Source of the DNA: Myotis daubentonii
Taxonomy: Eukaryota; Chordata; Mammalia; Chiroptera; Vespertilionidae
Length of the DNA stretch: 64,000 bases
NCBI RefSeq assembly: GCF_963259705.1
Contig: NC_081842.1
Span: 184,454,349-184,518,348 of the forward strand
Reading direction: 5' to 3'
Positions 10,888-22,399 of this stretch are shown piece by piece. Within the stretch, counting starts at the first letter, position 1; each line of letters begins with the position of its first letter. The notes under the pieces were generated by a model, which did no database searches, was not told where the DNA came from, and saw only the letters and a program-made list of their open reading frames with translations. A program made the translations under genes and the position numbers.

Positions 10888-11399
10888 CCCTAGACCAAGT
10901 GCTGAAGGCAGAGATCAGTCATGCAGGGTTCCTCTCCTCAAGCAGCTCAGACCCTGTCAGGAAACCCAATGTGTTGCTGCACAGGGTGATTCAGGCTAAA
11001 CCAGAGGAGGGCAAGGGTTCTATGGGAGCACAGAGGAGGCACCGAAGCCATCCTAGTGACAGGGTAGAGTGTTTCACTCTGCACAGGAAACAAATAGTCG
11101 CTCCTTGCAGTGTCCTCTGGTACCACCTGGGCTCAAGCCTGTGCCCTTTGGCGCCTGGATTGCTACAGTAGCTTGGCGCTATCAATTCCAATAATGCCCC
11201 CTTCCACCTGGCCTTCACACTAACTGTGAGAGCCATTCATATTTCTAAAGAAAAGAGAAAATGTAACTCCTTACTTCCCAGTTTTACTTTTTGTGTCCTC
11301 CTCTCCCCACCTCCAAATATGACACCATTTTCCTAAGTCCATCTTATTGTTGATGCATGTTACATCTTTGCTATTTTTGCCCCTTCTGTGTTGAATGTC

Positions 11400-11655
11400 T
11401 TGCCTCCTCTGTGTTTGTCTAAAAAATGCCTACTCATCTTTCAGGGTTCTGCTGAAGTATCCTATCTTTTATGAAAATGTTCTTGATGTCTCCCCGAACT
11501 AATTAGAAATCACTGTTCTCTCATTTAAATGGCTGCTGTAGTATTTGTAACACTTTCTTGCATTTATTGGATTGCATGTCTGTCTTTTTCATTAGATGAT
11601 AAACTCTTTAAGGACAAGAGAAGACTCTAATTCATCTCAGTATCTCCAGTAACTA
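11400..11655 (+). repeat. L2 LINE 3' fragment
   Basis: Contains 'gcctactcatctttcagggt' and 'gataaactctttaaggacaa', typical of L2 3' ends. Confidence 0.6.
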
Positions 11656-11852
11656 GTACAGGAGTTGGTGAACATTTTCTGTAAACTGTAAATATTTTAG
11701 GCTTTGCAGGCCAGAATTCTCTCTAACTCTGTCACAGTAGAGCAAAAGTGTAAATGAATGAACATGACTCTGTTCCAATAAAACTTCATTTACAAAACAT
11801 GTAGCAGGCCAGATTTATCTTCGAGCCAGAGTTTACCGATTCCTGACCTAGT
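11656..11852. repeat. Old eutherian hAT-Charlie MITE
   Basis: Contains 'taaatattttaggctttgca', 'ccaataaaacttcatttaca', and end-like sequence 'gttggtgaacattttctgta' / 'gagtttaccgattcctg', as in MER5/MER58-type elements. I do not assign an exact subfamily. Confidence 0.6.
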
Positions 11853-12034
11853 GTATAATATACAATAAATACCTAGTGAATTAGTGAATTTCTTTAGAAT
11901 GTAGAATGAAGTGGTAGAGGCAGGATTTGTATCCTATTACATTTTGTGACAGATGCTAATAGTTTCTTGTCCATATTTTCTTGGCATTCATTTTTACACA
12001 CTGAAGCTCACTTACAGGCAGTGCCTACTGTTCT

Positions 12035-12497
12035 TTTTTTTTTTTTTTTTTTTTTAATAGAGAAGAAGGGAGAGGGAGAGAGAGATAGAAACATCAACGA
12101 TGAGCCCTGACCGGTTTGGCTCAGTGGATAGAGCGTTGGTCTGCTGACTGACGGGTCCCAGTTTCGATTCCAGTCAAGGGCATGTACCTTGGTTGCAGTC
12201 ACATCCCCAGTGGGGTTGTGCGGGAGGCAGCTGATCGATGTTTCTCTCTCATCGGTGTTTCTCACTCTCTATCCCTCTCCTGTCCTCTCTGTAAAAAAGA
12301 AAAAAGAAAAAAAATCAATAAAATATATTTTTTTGAAAAAGAAACATCAACAATGAGAGAGAATCATTGATTGAGTGCCTCCTGTATGCTCCAACTAGGG
12401 ATCAAGCCCGCAACCCGGACACATACCCTGACCAGGAATCAGGCTGGGATCTCCTACTTCATAGGTCAAAGCTCAACCACTGAGCCACACTGGCCAG
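12035..12497 (-). mobile_element. Old Ves SINE (outer) with a younger Ves SINE inside
   Basis: Reversed SINE starting with a T-run (12033-12055) and ending 'gagccacactggccag'. Flanks GCAGTGCCTACTGTTCT / gcattgcctacagttct (12018-12034, 12498-12514) are its target duplication. It is interrupted by the inner copy at 12104-12340. Confidence 0.9.
12104..12340 (+). mobile_element. Ves SINE nested in an older Ves SINE
   Basis: A near-consensus forward copy beginning GCCCTGACCGGTTTGGCTCA. Target duplication GAAACATCAACGATGA at 12088-12103 and GAAACATCAACAATGA at 12341-12356, both inside the outer SINE. Confidence 0.93.
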
Positions 12498-13059
12498 GCA
12501 TTGCCTACAGTTCTGTACCTTAAGGTGGTTGTTGTTTTTTTTCTTTCTGGCCAGACGACATATTTGGCCTATGTGCAGAGCAAGCTGGGAGTTTCAGAGA
12601 TTCAATGTCACCAGAAATAGCCCTGAACTCAGTGATGGATGGTAAGTTGGAGCATAGCGCCCAGTTCCTCACCACTTCACTGGGATATCCTGAATGTGTC
12701 CTATCCTATCTCCCAGAGTTCCCTAGCATAACTGAGCTCCAGTTGTCTACCATGGTAACTAGCTTGATAATGTATACATTTTTGGCTTTCTTTACTCCCT
12801 TGTCTCACTACTACTAGTATATTCCCACTGAGGTTTCCTGACATCACATCCTAAATAAGTTGCATTTGAACTCAAACCAAGACACATACTCGTTCTACTA
12901 CACCACAATGTTTAGCCAAAAGACCCCTGCTAAAATGTTTTTATTGCTTGTAAAGAGTAACATATAAATTATTAGTATCCCCTAAAATATTGGCACAGAA
13001 TAATCCAGCTATCATTTAAAAAAGAAGAGGGCTCTTAGAGACTGGAATATAGAATGGCT

Positions 13060-13190
13060 CTGCTATACACCAGCTGTGTGACCTTGGGCACAACACCTAA
13101 CCTCTCAGACAAAGAGACTTTGTTCCCCTGCTGGGAAATAGAGACAATATCACTCACTGGCTTTTTGTGAAGATGAAATAAGATATGGTA
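13060..13190. repeat. MIR SINE fragment
   Basis: 'cagctgtgtgaccttgggca' followed by 'ctttttgtgaagatgaaat' is MIR wording. Confidence 0.7.
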
Positions 13191-14880
13191 TTAAAAACGT
13201 CCTACCAAGGCCCCTAAATGGACCTCTAAGGTGGTTTTTCTCTCCAAGTCTAAAAATCTTTTTCTCAGTCCTCATCCTCCTTGACCTCAGTTATTTTATT
13301 TCATTAGGTTTATTTCATTAGGGATATAATATTATTCCTAATATTATTTTGTTCATTATCTTCTACACCTGCATATAGCTTGTTTTCTCCTTTATACTGT
13401 TAGCTTCCAAGGGTAGGGACTTTATCTTATACTTATTTGTCATTAAGTAAAATCATGAAGATTTGAAAATGGCTTGAAGGCTGCCAAGTTCTTTGGTTGA
13501 TCTCTTCCCACCCACTCACCCACCCCTGCCTTCCCTCTGAGATTCTACAGTCTGTTTACACTACACTGTCTTTAGGCAGAAGACACTTCTCACAGACCTA
13601 CAGGGTTTTAATCCTTAAGTGGGAGCATATCAATTACTAAGATCTAACCTCCTATCTAATTCCCAGGACTCCACAGTGATTTCCAAAACATGGTCCTGGT
13701 GCATAATTTATGCCCTCACTTTGTAGCTTTGTAATTAAATCTGCAGAGGGTTTGGAGACACACGGCAATGCTGACACATTTCAATACTCCCTTTTCTTAT
13801 CTATGTAGCTAATGATAGATTGTGTTTTGATACAATTAAGTTGACCCAGGGGACGGACACGATGACAAATAAAATTTTAAGAAGCATGTGAACTTATTGA
13901 CCCATGCAGTTCTTCCTGACCCAAATTCCTGTTATACTTGGGGTCTGTACCAAACACTTCAGCTTTCTGATATCTAATATGTTTGTCCTCAACTGTTGCC
14001 GAGGAGTTTTGGTGAGAAAAATCTGATAGTTAATAAATGTTTGCTGTATTCTGGCACTGTGTGGATAATTTCACATTCATCTCGTTGAGTGCTTACCATG
14101 TGCCAAGTGCTCTAAGTACACAGTGGATAACAAATCAGACTTGATTTACCCTCTTCCAGCTTCTAAGTATTTCAAGTAATCTTTTTAACAATGCCTCAAA
14201 ACTGAAATTTTAAAGAGAAGCAAATGAGAACTAGATGAGGTCAGTAATTGGCCCAAGAAACCGCTTATCCATTAGGCACAGTGCTTAGGACTCAAGACAG
14301 TGTTTTAATGTTAATTTCTTTTAAAATCAAAAGAGAAATGAATGTAATAATATGAATAATGAAGAATATACATATCATCATGAACCCAGCCTGCACTGTA
14401 TTTGTCTTTATGCCAATACAGCCATAAGTATAACTTGAAATACTTTTTATATGGAGGAAGGATCCATGAAGGAAAAATTGCCCCGGGACTGTAAAAGTCA
14501 CAATATGGCCCTGTGCGGCAGAAGGTTACACTGCTGGTAAGGGACAGAGCAAACAAGGTCTGGCCGGCCCTGGTAAACCTGACGTCTCTTTTGATTAGAA
14601 GCATCTAGAAGATGGAAACTCTGCCTTCTTCCCTCTCCTAGTGCCTGGTTCATAGGAATAGCTCAATAAGGGCTGAATTAAATTGCATTGAGTCACCCCA
14701 AAGTGCTTTATACAGGGCCCAAGTAACAGTGCATCATTACAGATTGAAGAAAACCCTGTAGATACTGCAAAAATCATGTGGGCCTTTTCCATCTGGAAAA
14801 TAAACCTGTAAATGAAGTCTATGCATTTTATCAATTTGTAGAATTTTTGAATCAAAAGACTAAAACTGACATATACTTAC
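13191..14880. other. Intergenic stretch without recognised genes
   Basis: Holds scattered old repeat traces (a MIR-like piece near 14080-14290) and short reversed open frames near 14300-14850 that match no family I know. No splice-supported exon seen. Confidence 0.45.
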
Positions 14881-14885
14881 TAGAG

Positions 14886-15120
14886 CAGTGATGGCGAACC
14901 TTTTGAGCTCGGTGTGTCAGCATTTTGAAAAACCCTAACTTAACTCTGGTGCCGTGTCACATATAGAAATTTCTTGATATTTGCAACCATAGTAAAACAA
15001 AGACTTATATATTTGATATTTATTTTATATATTTAAATGCCATTTAACAAAGAAAAGTCAACCAAAAAAATGAATTCGCGTGTCACCTCTGACATGCGTG
15101 TCATAGGTTTGCCATCACTG
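14886..15120. mobile_element. hAT MITE (CAGTGATGGCGAACC family) at a Helitron end
   Basis: Ends CAGTGATGGCGAACC and GGTTTGCCATCACTG. A perfect 8-bp target duplication TACTAGAG (14878-14885, 15121-15128). The right copy of the duplication is the 3' terminus of the Helitron at 15123 onward, so the MITE landed on the Helitron's terminal CTAG. Confidence 0.95.
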
Positions 15121-15122
15121 TA

Positions 15123-15356
15123 CTAGAGGCCTGGTGCATGAAATTCATGCACTGGAGAGGGGGGCCTCAGCCCAGCCTGTGCCCTCTCACACTTCAGGAC
15201 ACCCCCGGGGAACAGGCCCAAGCTGGAACTCAGACATCTCTCTTGCAGTCCGGGGTTCTCGCAGTTCAGGACCTTTTGCTCCTTACCATCCACCTGCTGT
15301 GGAGAGGCTCATGCCACCTCCACTGTGCTCGCCAGCCTTGAGCCCAGCTTCTGGCT

Positions 15357-15394
<38 letters not shown>

Positions 15395-15820
15395 CGGGGG
15401 GCGGGGAAGGGGGGAGTGTAGCTCAACTAGAAGCCAGGCTCGCTGCTTCTTAGCACTGGCCCCACCTCCTGCCCACTGGTGAGGGGAGGTGATCTGGAGC
15501 CAGGCCGGCTGGGGGAGGGGCTGTGGGAGGTTGAGGCACTGCGGTTGCACCCAGTCCAGCCTCTAGGGAGGCTCTGGGAAAACACCGCCCCCTGTGCCCC
15601 CAGCCTCTGTGGAAGGGGCAGGACCACGCAGCCCCATCTCCTGCCACCTCTGCGGAAGGGGCCATGGCACTGGGACCTCCAGGCGGCTTTGCCCAGGCTG
15701 GCTGCAGGCACCCAGGAACCCGGGCAGCTTTGCCCAGGCTCCGGCTTTGTCAGGAAGGACTTCCAGAAGATGTCTGGTCTAACTGGTCTAATTAGCATAT
15801 TACCCTTTTATTAGTATAAA
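15123..15820 (-). mobile_element. Non-autonomous Helitron with internal (GT)n
   Basis: Minus-strand element: the 5' end near 15820 reads in plus as 'cccttttattagtataaa', and the 3' end is CTAG at 15123-15126 with hairpin GTGCATGAAATTCATGCAC. The GC-rich interior gives several chance open frames on both strands, none with a known domain. It contains (GT)n at about 15358-15393. Confidence 0.88.
15358..15393. repeat. (GT)n microsatellite
   Basis: About 17 GT units inside the Helitron. Confidence 0.95.
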
Positions 15821-16218
15821 TACTATATATCAGACTTCTGACAAATCTCTGCTATCAGCATGATATAAAAAAATAAGTATAATTATGTTCAAAATAAAAT
15901 TTAAAGATTCATCCATCTATTTAACTTTCATTTTGCTAGGAACTGAGAATATAAAAACAAAGAAACCACAGTGGTGGCTGCCCTTGAGGAACACATGGTC
16001 AACTGAATCTACTGGTTTCACAAAAAATGAACAGACTCTGCAGGAAATGTTACCAAAGTGGCATAGGTGATTCCAAGTTACCAGAATGAAACATGATACA
16101 ATTTGTCACATTAGGAGCATAACAATGGTGGAGCTTATTAGTGCTAAGAGATAACTCCTAGTGCTCATCATGTCACACTCCTTTCAAAACCCAGAACCCC
16201 ACCGGCACCTAGAGCAGC

Positions 16219-16442
16219 AGTTCTCAACTGGGGACCAATTTTGCACTTAGACCCCTGGTTGGGGGCGCGGGCATTTGGCAATGTCTGGAGACATTTGTAG
16301 TTGTCACAACTGGGGAGGGGGAGTGCTATTGGTATCTAATGATTAAAAGCCAGAGTTGCTGCTAAACACCCTCCAATGCAGAGTACAGTCCCCCACAACA
16401 AAGCATTATCTGGCCCCAAATGTCAATAGTGCTGAGGCTGAA
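16219..16442. repeat. MER20 (hAT-Charlie)
   Basis: Clear MER20 wording: 'ggcaatgtctggagacattt', 'agttgtcacaactggggagg', 'caaatgtcaatagtgctga'. MER20 copies are known to serve as endometrial regulatory elements in placental mammals; nothing here shows that this copy does. Confidence 0.85.
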
Positions 16443-16624
16443 AGACGCTGGCTGGAAGAGCCAAATCCAAATCCTTCTGCTGACATTCAAGATCTGGAGC
16501 AGTCCGGCCCTTCCCACCTTTTCACTTTATCCCAAGCCTTGGGCCTTGTTCTCTGGACCCTCCATCTTCCCAGGAACCTTATGCTCCAGCCCTCTCAGAC
16601 TGTCACAAAATGTTAAGGCATGCT

Positions 16625-16780
16625 TAACATTAAGCACTTGGGCTCTGAAGTCAGGCAGACCTGGCTGTGTATCCAGGCTTACAACCTGCCAATTGTGTAT
16701 CCTTGGGCAAGTTACCCACTATCTCTAAGACTCAGTTTCTTCTTCTGTAAAATTGGGACAACAGTGGTGGTTGTTATTTC
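16625..16780. repeat. MIR SINE
   Basis: 'gcacttgggctctgaagtca' and 'tatccttgggcaagttaccc' match MIR. Confidence 0.8.
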
Positions 16781-17326
16781 AAGGACTGCACAAGATGATG
16801 CAAGTGAAGCCATTGGACACGGGTGCATCTCTCTGCTCCTGTGCTCTAGATTTCCTTGCCTTTACTACGGCACCAAATTCATGCTTCCTTGGTCCTAAAT
16901 TAGTTGCCTAAAGGTATGTCTCTCCAGCCACCTCAAGAATTCCTACAGGGCAAGGATTGAGTCCAGTCTGCCTTTGTCTCCCCAGAACTTGGCACAGCAT
17001 CCTGCCCACAGTAGTTTGATCAGTAAATATTAGTTGAATTAAAATGTTAGTGCTCCCTTTAAGAGAAGACCACCCTGCCAATAGATTAAAAAATCCAGAG
17101 TTCTAAAGGAAGCTCTTTATTATGGAGCCAGTTGTGGTTTCCTTTGCTGCCTCCACTTTCTCTGCCCACCTTTCACAGTTTGGGTTTCCAGGGCTGAAGT
17201 ACTTGGCATGATTCTTGGCCAATAATCTCCCCCTCCCTCTTAGAATGATCTCATCTAGCTATGTGATCTAAAATACCACTTATATGTCCCCAAATTTATA
17301 CTTATACTGAATATTCTTTTTTAAAG

Positions 17327-17697
17327 AGTTTATTTTAGAGAGAAAGAGAAAGGGAGAAAGAGAGAAACATTAATTTGTTGTTCCACTTATTTATGCATTC
17401 ATTGGTTGCTGTTGATTTTTACTGCTTTCAGAGAGGAAGGAGAGGGAGAGATAGAATGATGCGAGAGAATCGTTGATCGGCTGCCTCCTGAACACCCCAC
17501 ACTGGGGATTGAGCCCACAACCCAGGCATATGCCCTGACTGGAAATCAAACTGTGACCTCCGGTTCATAGGGGGCACTCAGCCACTGAGCCACACAGCTG
17601 GGCTCAGTTGTTGATTCTTGTATGTACCCTGACCGGGGATTGAACCTGCAATTTTAGTGTATTGGGATGATGCTCTAACCAGCTAAGCTAACCACCC
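17327..17697 (-). mobile_element. Second tRNA-type bat SINE family, with a Ves SINE inside
   Basis: Outer element: 'gagagaaacattaatttgtt', 'ttatttatgcattcattggt', then after the break 'ccctgaccggggattgaacc' and 'gatgctctaaccagctaagc'. The head differs from the standard Ves head ('gctctaaccaactgag' type). It is split by a reversed Ves copy at about 17416-17603, flanked by similar 'ttgttgat' sequence. Confidence 0.75.
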
Positions 17698-17766
17698 CTC
17701 TTTCTCCCGGGTCCCCATCAGGCCTGTCCTAATTCATATTTATAGGCAGGATCTCCTCCATGAACT

Positions 17767-17770
17767 CCAG

Positions 17771-17842
<72 letters not shown>
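17767..17842. repeat. (AT)n microsatellite
   Basis: About 76 bp of AT dinucleotides followed by a T-run. Confidence 0.95.
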
Positions 17843-17855
<13 letters not shown>

Positions 17856-18039
17856 TGTCTACTTGATATCCTCAATTGATTACATTTAACATACTTAATA
17901 CAGAGAAACCAAAGTGATCTTTATAAAATATAAATCTAATGTCACCCCTTCCAGGGCTCCCTGTCATAAATCCTTCCCATGGCCTACAGGCCCGTTCGAG
18001 GTCTTGATTTCTCACCTCCTGACTTTGTCCTCCTTGCTC

Positions 18040-18400
18040 ACTGTGCTCAAGCCACATTGGTCATCTTCCCCCTTCTCTGAGCCTTTGCCTCTGTCTGGAA
18101 CATTGTCCCCAGACCAATACATGGCTGCTCATTCAGACCTCCACCAGCGTCACCTCAGGAGGACTTCCCACCCCTCTCCCAGACTGACCCATCTTTCTCT
18201 AACTTTCTAAGCCATAACCTTGATTTACTTTTTCTGAGATATCATTATCTGAGCTTTATTTGCTTCCTTGATGATTTTGTCTCCCCCACTAGAAAGTGAG
18301 TCCTATGAGAGCAAGATGCTTGCCAGCCTTGTTCCTTACTGTATCTTCAGCACCTAGCCCAGTGCTGGCACATAGTAGGACCTCAATCAATAGATATTAA
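18040..18400 (+). repeat. L2 LINE 3' end
   Basis: 'cctttgcctctgtctggaac' to 'cccagtgctggcacatagta' is the L2 3' end. A MIR-like piece follows (about 18420-18640). Confidence 0.8.
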
Positions 18401-19262
18401 CTAGATGAATAGTAGAATGAAGGTGTAGTGAAGGCACTGGAATGAGAAGGCCCGAGTTCTAGTCCCTTTTCCATCTCTGTGGAAAGTCACTTTGTCTCAG
18501 AGCCTTAGTTTGTTCATCTGTAAAGTGAGCATAACAATACAACTCACAAGATTGCTGTGGGGATTAAATGATATAATGCATGCTAAGCACCTGGTGCAGG
18601 GCTTAGCACACAGTAGAATGATCAGCAAATAGTTGGTGCGTTTTTTCCCACTGAGAGCCTCAGTTTCCTCACAGTAGGTGATATAATACTGGGTGCATAG
18701 TTTTGGGTTGTTTAGAAGTGATAGTTTTCTCTCCTCTAGGCCTTTGTCCACAGTTCCGTTTGTTCCTCTCTTCCCTCCCCCCACTTACTCGCTGTTGCCT
18801 AATCTCCATGTCACCTCCTCCAGGAAGCCTTTCCTGAGATCTCATGCTGAAATAGTGCCTCTTCTGGGCCCCTGCAGGCCTTAGGTGTTTCTGTTAAAAT
18901 AAATAGACATTACACCGTTATTGTTCTGCATAGGTCCAGTGGGTGGCTAGAAGGAAGAAAGGATAGAGGGATAGGGATAGAGGGATCCCAGAGGCCAGCC
19001 TCAGCTGGCCTGCCACTCCCCTACTCCCTAGGGACCCTGCCCTGTAGCTCCCTCAACACCCAGTGGGGCCCTCTCACCTCCATCCTTCAGCACTCTCAAC
19101 CCTCATTAGACCCAAGGCCTCAAATGAGAAGCAATCAGGTTCAGGCTCCAGGTGCTCTCAGCCCCTCCCCCAGGGTCCAGGCAGAGGGTATTGAAGCCAG
19201 GAAGCACCTGGCCAGGCTAGTGGCTCTCTGAGGCTGGGCTTAGGAACTCTGGGCTCCACAGG

Positions 19263-19361
19263 ATGTGGGGGCTGCCGCTGCTGTCGCTGCTATGGGCCCC
19301 CGGCACCCTGAGGACACAGGAAGAGCCCCACAGAGTCTACTTGGAGACGTTTGAAGATGGG
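19263..19361 (+). pseudogene. CALR4: CALR4 exon 1 (signal peptide)
   Basis: Encodes MWGLPLLSLLWAPGTLRTQE, a typical cleavable signal peptide with a leucine-rich core, then VYLETFEDG, the calreticulin N-domain start (compare the family's V-Y-F-x-E-x-F-x-D-G). Ends at GTAAGA. The donor leaves phase 0, but exon 2 needs one base carried over, as in CALR (phase 1). One G seems to be missing from the G-run before the donor (GATGGGGTAAG). The reading frame of exon 1 itself is intact, with no CpG island or strong core promoter upstream. Confidence 0.85.
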
Positions 19362-19479
19362 GTAAGAGGCCAGGCTGGGGGCCCGAGAGTCCCTAGGTGG
19401 AGGTGGGAGCTTGTGGGGAGTGGAAGGGTGGGTAGGGAGAGACCAGGTCCTACCTGTTCCTTGTCAATCACCTGCCGCA

Positions 19480-19680
19480 GTGGTCTGTAGTTCAAGTTCC
19501 TGCTCATCCCTTCCTAGCTGTGTGACCCTGGGTGGGTAGCTTACCCTGTCTGCATTTCAATTTCCTACTCTATAAAATGGACAATAACATGGGTCTTGCA
19601 AACTTGTTCTGAGAATTCAATGAGATACGGTATGTAAAGCATTGTTCTTAGAATATAGTAGGTGTGCCATAAATGTGTCC
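19480..19680. repeat. MIR SINE in CALR4 intron 1
   Basis: 'ctagctgtgtgaccctgggt' and 'actctataaaatggacaata' are MIR wording. Confidence 0.75.
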
Positions 19681-19939
19681 TTCATTCTAAAAACAGTCTA
19701 GAGGGAAAATGTGAGCACTAATTGTGATAGTGAAATTTTTTGTCTTTCATAAAATATTAGAGCTCAGAGAATACTGGAGGTCACCTTGCCCAGCACCCTC
19801 CTTGGAATGCCTCAGAAAACATCAGAAAATTGTGGCAGAGTTTACTTACCTAAGGACAGATGTTCAATAGTACTGTTTCAGAACGCCAAATACTGAGAGA
19901 GAGAGAGAGAGGGCACTTGCCTAGGAATCAGGAGTTTTT

Positions 19940-20154
19940 TAATCCTCACCTGCGGATATGTTTATTGATTTGAGAGAGAGAGGAAGGGAAGGAGTGAGAG
20001 AAACATCAATCAGCTGGCTGTTTCCTGCCCCCCCTCCCCTCCTGAACCGGGTATTGACCCTGCAACCTAGGTATGTGCCCTGACCAGGAATCCATTCCAC
20101 AGCCTTTGGGTGCACTGGACAATGCTCCAAATAACCGAGCCACCGTGCCAGGGC
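19940..20154 (-). mobile_element. Bat tRNA-type SINE with ATCCTCAC...GGAT tail
   Basis: Reversed copy from 'taatcctcacctgcggatat' to 'gagccaccgtgccagggc'. The head has 'atgctccaaataaccgagc', as in the second SINE family, and the tail motif is shared with the copies at 25371 and 63511. Confidence 0.85.
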
Positions 20155-20730
20155 AGTATCACGATTTCTCGAATTTGACTCTGTATTCCACCTTGAAAGC
20201 TTGGATAAGCCTTTCCCCGTCTCTGGGGCTCAATTTCCCGACCTGTGATACAAGTAACACTGTGTTGAGAACAAGGTGCAAAGGTGTTAGAGGAAGAGGG
20301 GAATAAGCCCAGGGGAGGGGACTGGGCAGGAAGGCTTCAGGGAAGAGGTGAAACCCAAGCAGCGTTTTGAAGGATGAATAAGAGTTTATCAGATGGGCCT
20401 GGATGGAGATAAAGGTGTTCCAGTCAAAAAGAAAAGCCTGCACAAGGTTCCAAGCTATGGCACAGCCAGCAGTGGCATCTCCAGGGACGGGGAGGGCCCT
20501 GAAGGTGAGGCCTGGGCTAGATCAAGGGGGCTGAAGAGCTCGGCCTTTCCCTAGGCAGGGTGGAGCTAGTGAAGGTGATAAGTAGGGGAGGAACGAGATC
20601 TGGCCTGGGTATTAGGAAGGGCACTTCAGCAAAAATGTAGAGGATGGGCTGTGAAGCTGACCAAAGTTGAGACTGGAGATCTCCGTCTATGGAGCTACGG
20701 TAATCTTCTTGGTAGAAAGTGGAGAAGCCT

Positions 20731-20966
20731 AGCCCTCGCTGGTTTGGCTCAGTGGATAGAGTGTCAGCCTGCGGACTGAAGGGTCCCGGGTTCCATTCCA
20801 GTCAAGGGCACATACCTGGGTTACAGGCTCGATCCCCAGTAGGGAACATGCAGGAGGCAGCTGCCCAATGATTCTCATCATTGATGTTTTTTTCTCTCTC
20901 TCTCCCCCTTCCTCTCAAAAACCAATAAAAATATATTTTAAAACGTTCACAATTAAAAAGAAAAGA
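20731..20966 (+). mobile_element. Ves SINE
   Basis: Forward copy from AGCCCTCGCTGGTTTGGCTC to the A-rich tail. Target duplication AAAGTGGAGAAGCCT at 20716-20730 and 20967-20981 (one mismatch at most). Confidence 0.93.
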
Positions 20967-21546
20967 AAAGTGGAGAAGCCTGGGTGGGTGGGGGTTGCAA
21001 GGGTCTCTATATGTTGGGGGGTGACATAGGAGAGGGATAACAGGAGAGATGTTTAGGAGTTGGCTGAAGAGTGGGACGCAGGAAGGCTTCAGCTTCCCTG
21101 ACTGGCTGTAGGGGAATTTTTTGACAAAGCACAAGCCTCTTAGAAGGGTAGGTTGATGGCCCCATTTCCTGATTGACCTAGCCATCCTTTGCAGGGAGCG
21201 CTGTGAGGTTAAGCTTCTGACTGCTAGCTCTTGCACCCACCCACCTGCCTGGGGTGGCTGCACTCACACCTCAGTTCCTTCTCTCAGAAGGCAGAGGACG
21301 TGCACAGACCCGTAGTCACTTCCCCAGGACTGAGTTCCTCTTGCCCGATGTGGCAGGAGTGAAATGCCTAAGGGTGTTATCGACAAATATTTCTGAAATA
21401 CTCCTGGAAATCAAAGAAAGAAGAGCTTCGAGTCCCAAGCCCCAAGACAGTTGATGAGGCCAAAATCATGAACAAAATCCAGTAACTTATGTGCTCTGCA
21501 TGGTATCACCTCCTCCAGGAAACCTTGAAAATTCTGTGTCCATCTA

Positions 21547-21633
21547 GGTATGTGCCCTGACCAAGAATGGAATCTGCAAACTGTTTTGGTGTACGCAACG
21601 ACGCTCCAACCAACGGAGCCACCCAGCCAGGGC
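21547..21633 (-). mobile_element. Fragment of bat tRNA-type SINE (head only)
   Basis: 'aggtatgtgccctgaccaag' to 'ggagccacccagccagggc' is a reversed tRNA-like head without tail. Confidence 0.8.
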
Positions 21634-21639
21634 CTACCT

Positions 21640-22290
21640 CTCCAATCTTATCTCCTGCTTCTTCATGACAGTCCAGCTACATTGGTCTTCTCTCTGTTTC
21701 TCAGCTACGCTAAGCTCAGCCCCATCTCAAGGCCTTTGCACTTGCTGTGATTTCTGCCTGGAATATTCTTCTCTTAGATCTTCTTGAGTTTTACTCCTTC
21801 TCATCTTTCAGATATCTGCTTAAATGTCTCCTTCTTGGGCTGTTCTTGTTTGTCCTATCAAAAATTATTTCCCCATATACAGTTATACTCTATACTTAAA
21901 TGAATTAATTTTTTAAAAATCAACCTTCTGAAATATCATCTATATATAATAAAATGCACCCATTTAAAGTGTACCTATCATTTGTTGAATGTTGAAAATT
22001 ACACACCTGCTGACCACCACCACAATTAATATACAAAGCATTTCCATGACCCCTAAAAGTTCCCTTGTGAACCTTTTCATGCTTACTTTTTTAGAATACT
22101 TTTCACTGTGTGACACATTTCTTGTTTGTATGTTTATTCATTATCTGTCTATCTCTTCGCCCTTAGATTAGCTTTAGGAGAACACGGTGCTTCCCTGTTG
22201 TGTTCATTGCTGCATCTGCAGCTCCTAGAACAGAACTTAGAACAGGCACATGGTAGGTGCTCAAATAAAATTTTTTTAAATTAAATGAAT
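21640..22290 (+). repeat. L2 LINE 3' end, partly disrupted
   Basis: 'tttgcacttgctgtgatttc', 'aatgtctccttcttgggctg', and later 'acatggtaggtgctcaaata' are L2 3'-end wording. The middle (about 21900-22140) looks like another old insertion. Confidence 0.6.
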
Positions 22291-22399
22291 AAATGGATTT
22301 TCTTGGGAAATGACTCTTTCCAGAGACCAGAGGACTCATACTAGCCAAGATTGTCAGAGACCCAGAAAACCAAATGCAATGAGTCACAATTTAATCTTT

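Noticed and set aside
14292..14855. Reversed open frames of 69-97 codons
   Set aside because: No recognisable domain, no splice sites in register, ordinary AT-rich DNA.
15134..15814. Several overlapping open frames of 60-123 codons on both strands
   Set aside because: They lie within a GC-rich non-autonomous Helitron. Open frames on both strands follow from base composition and match no protein family.
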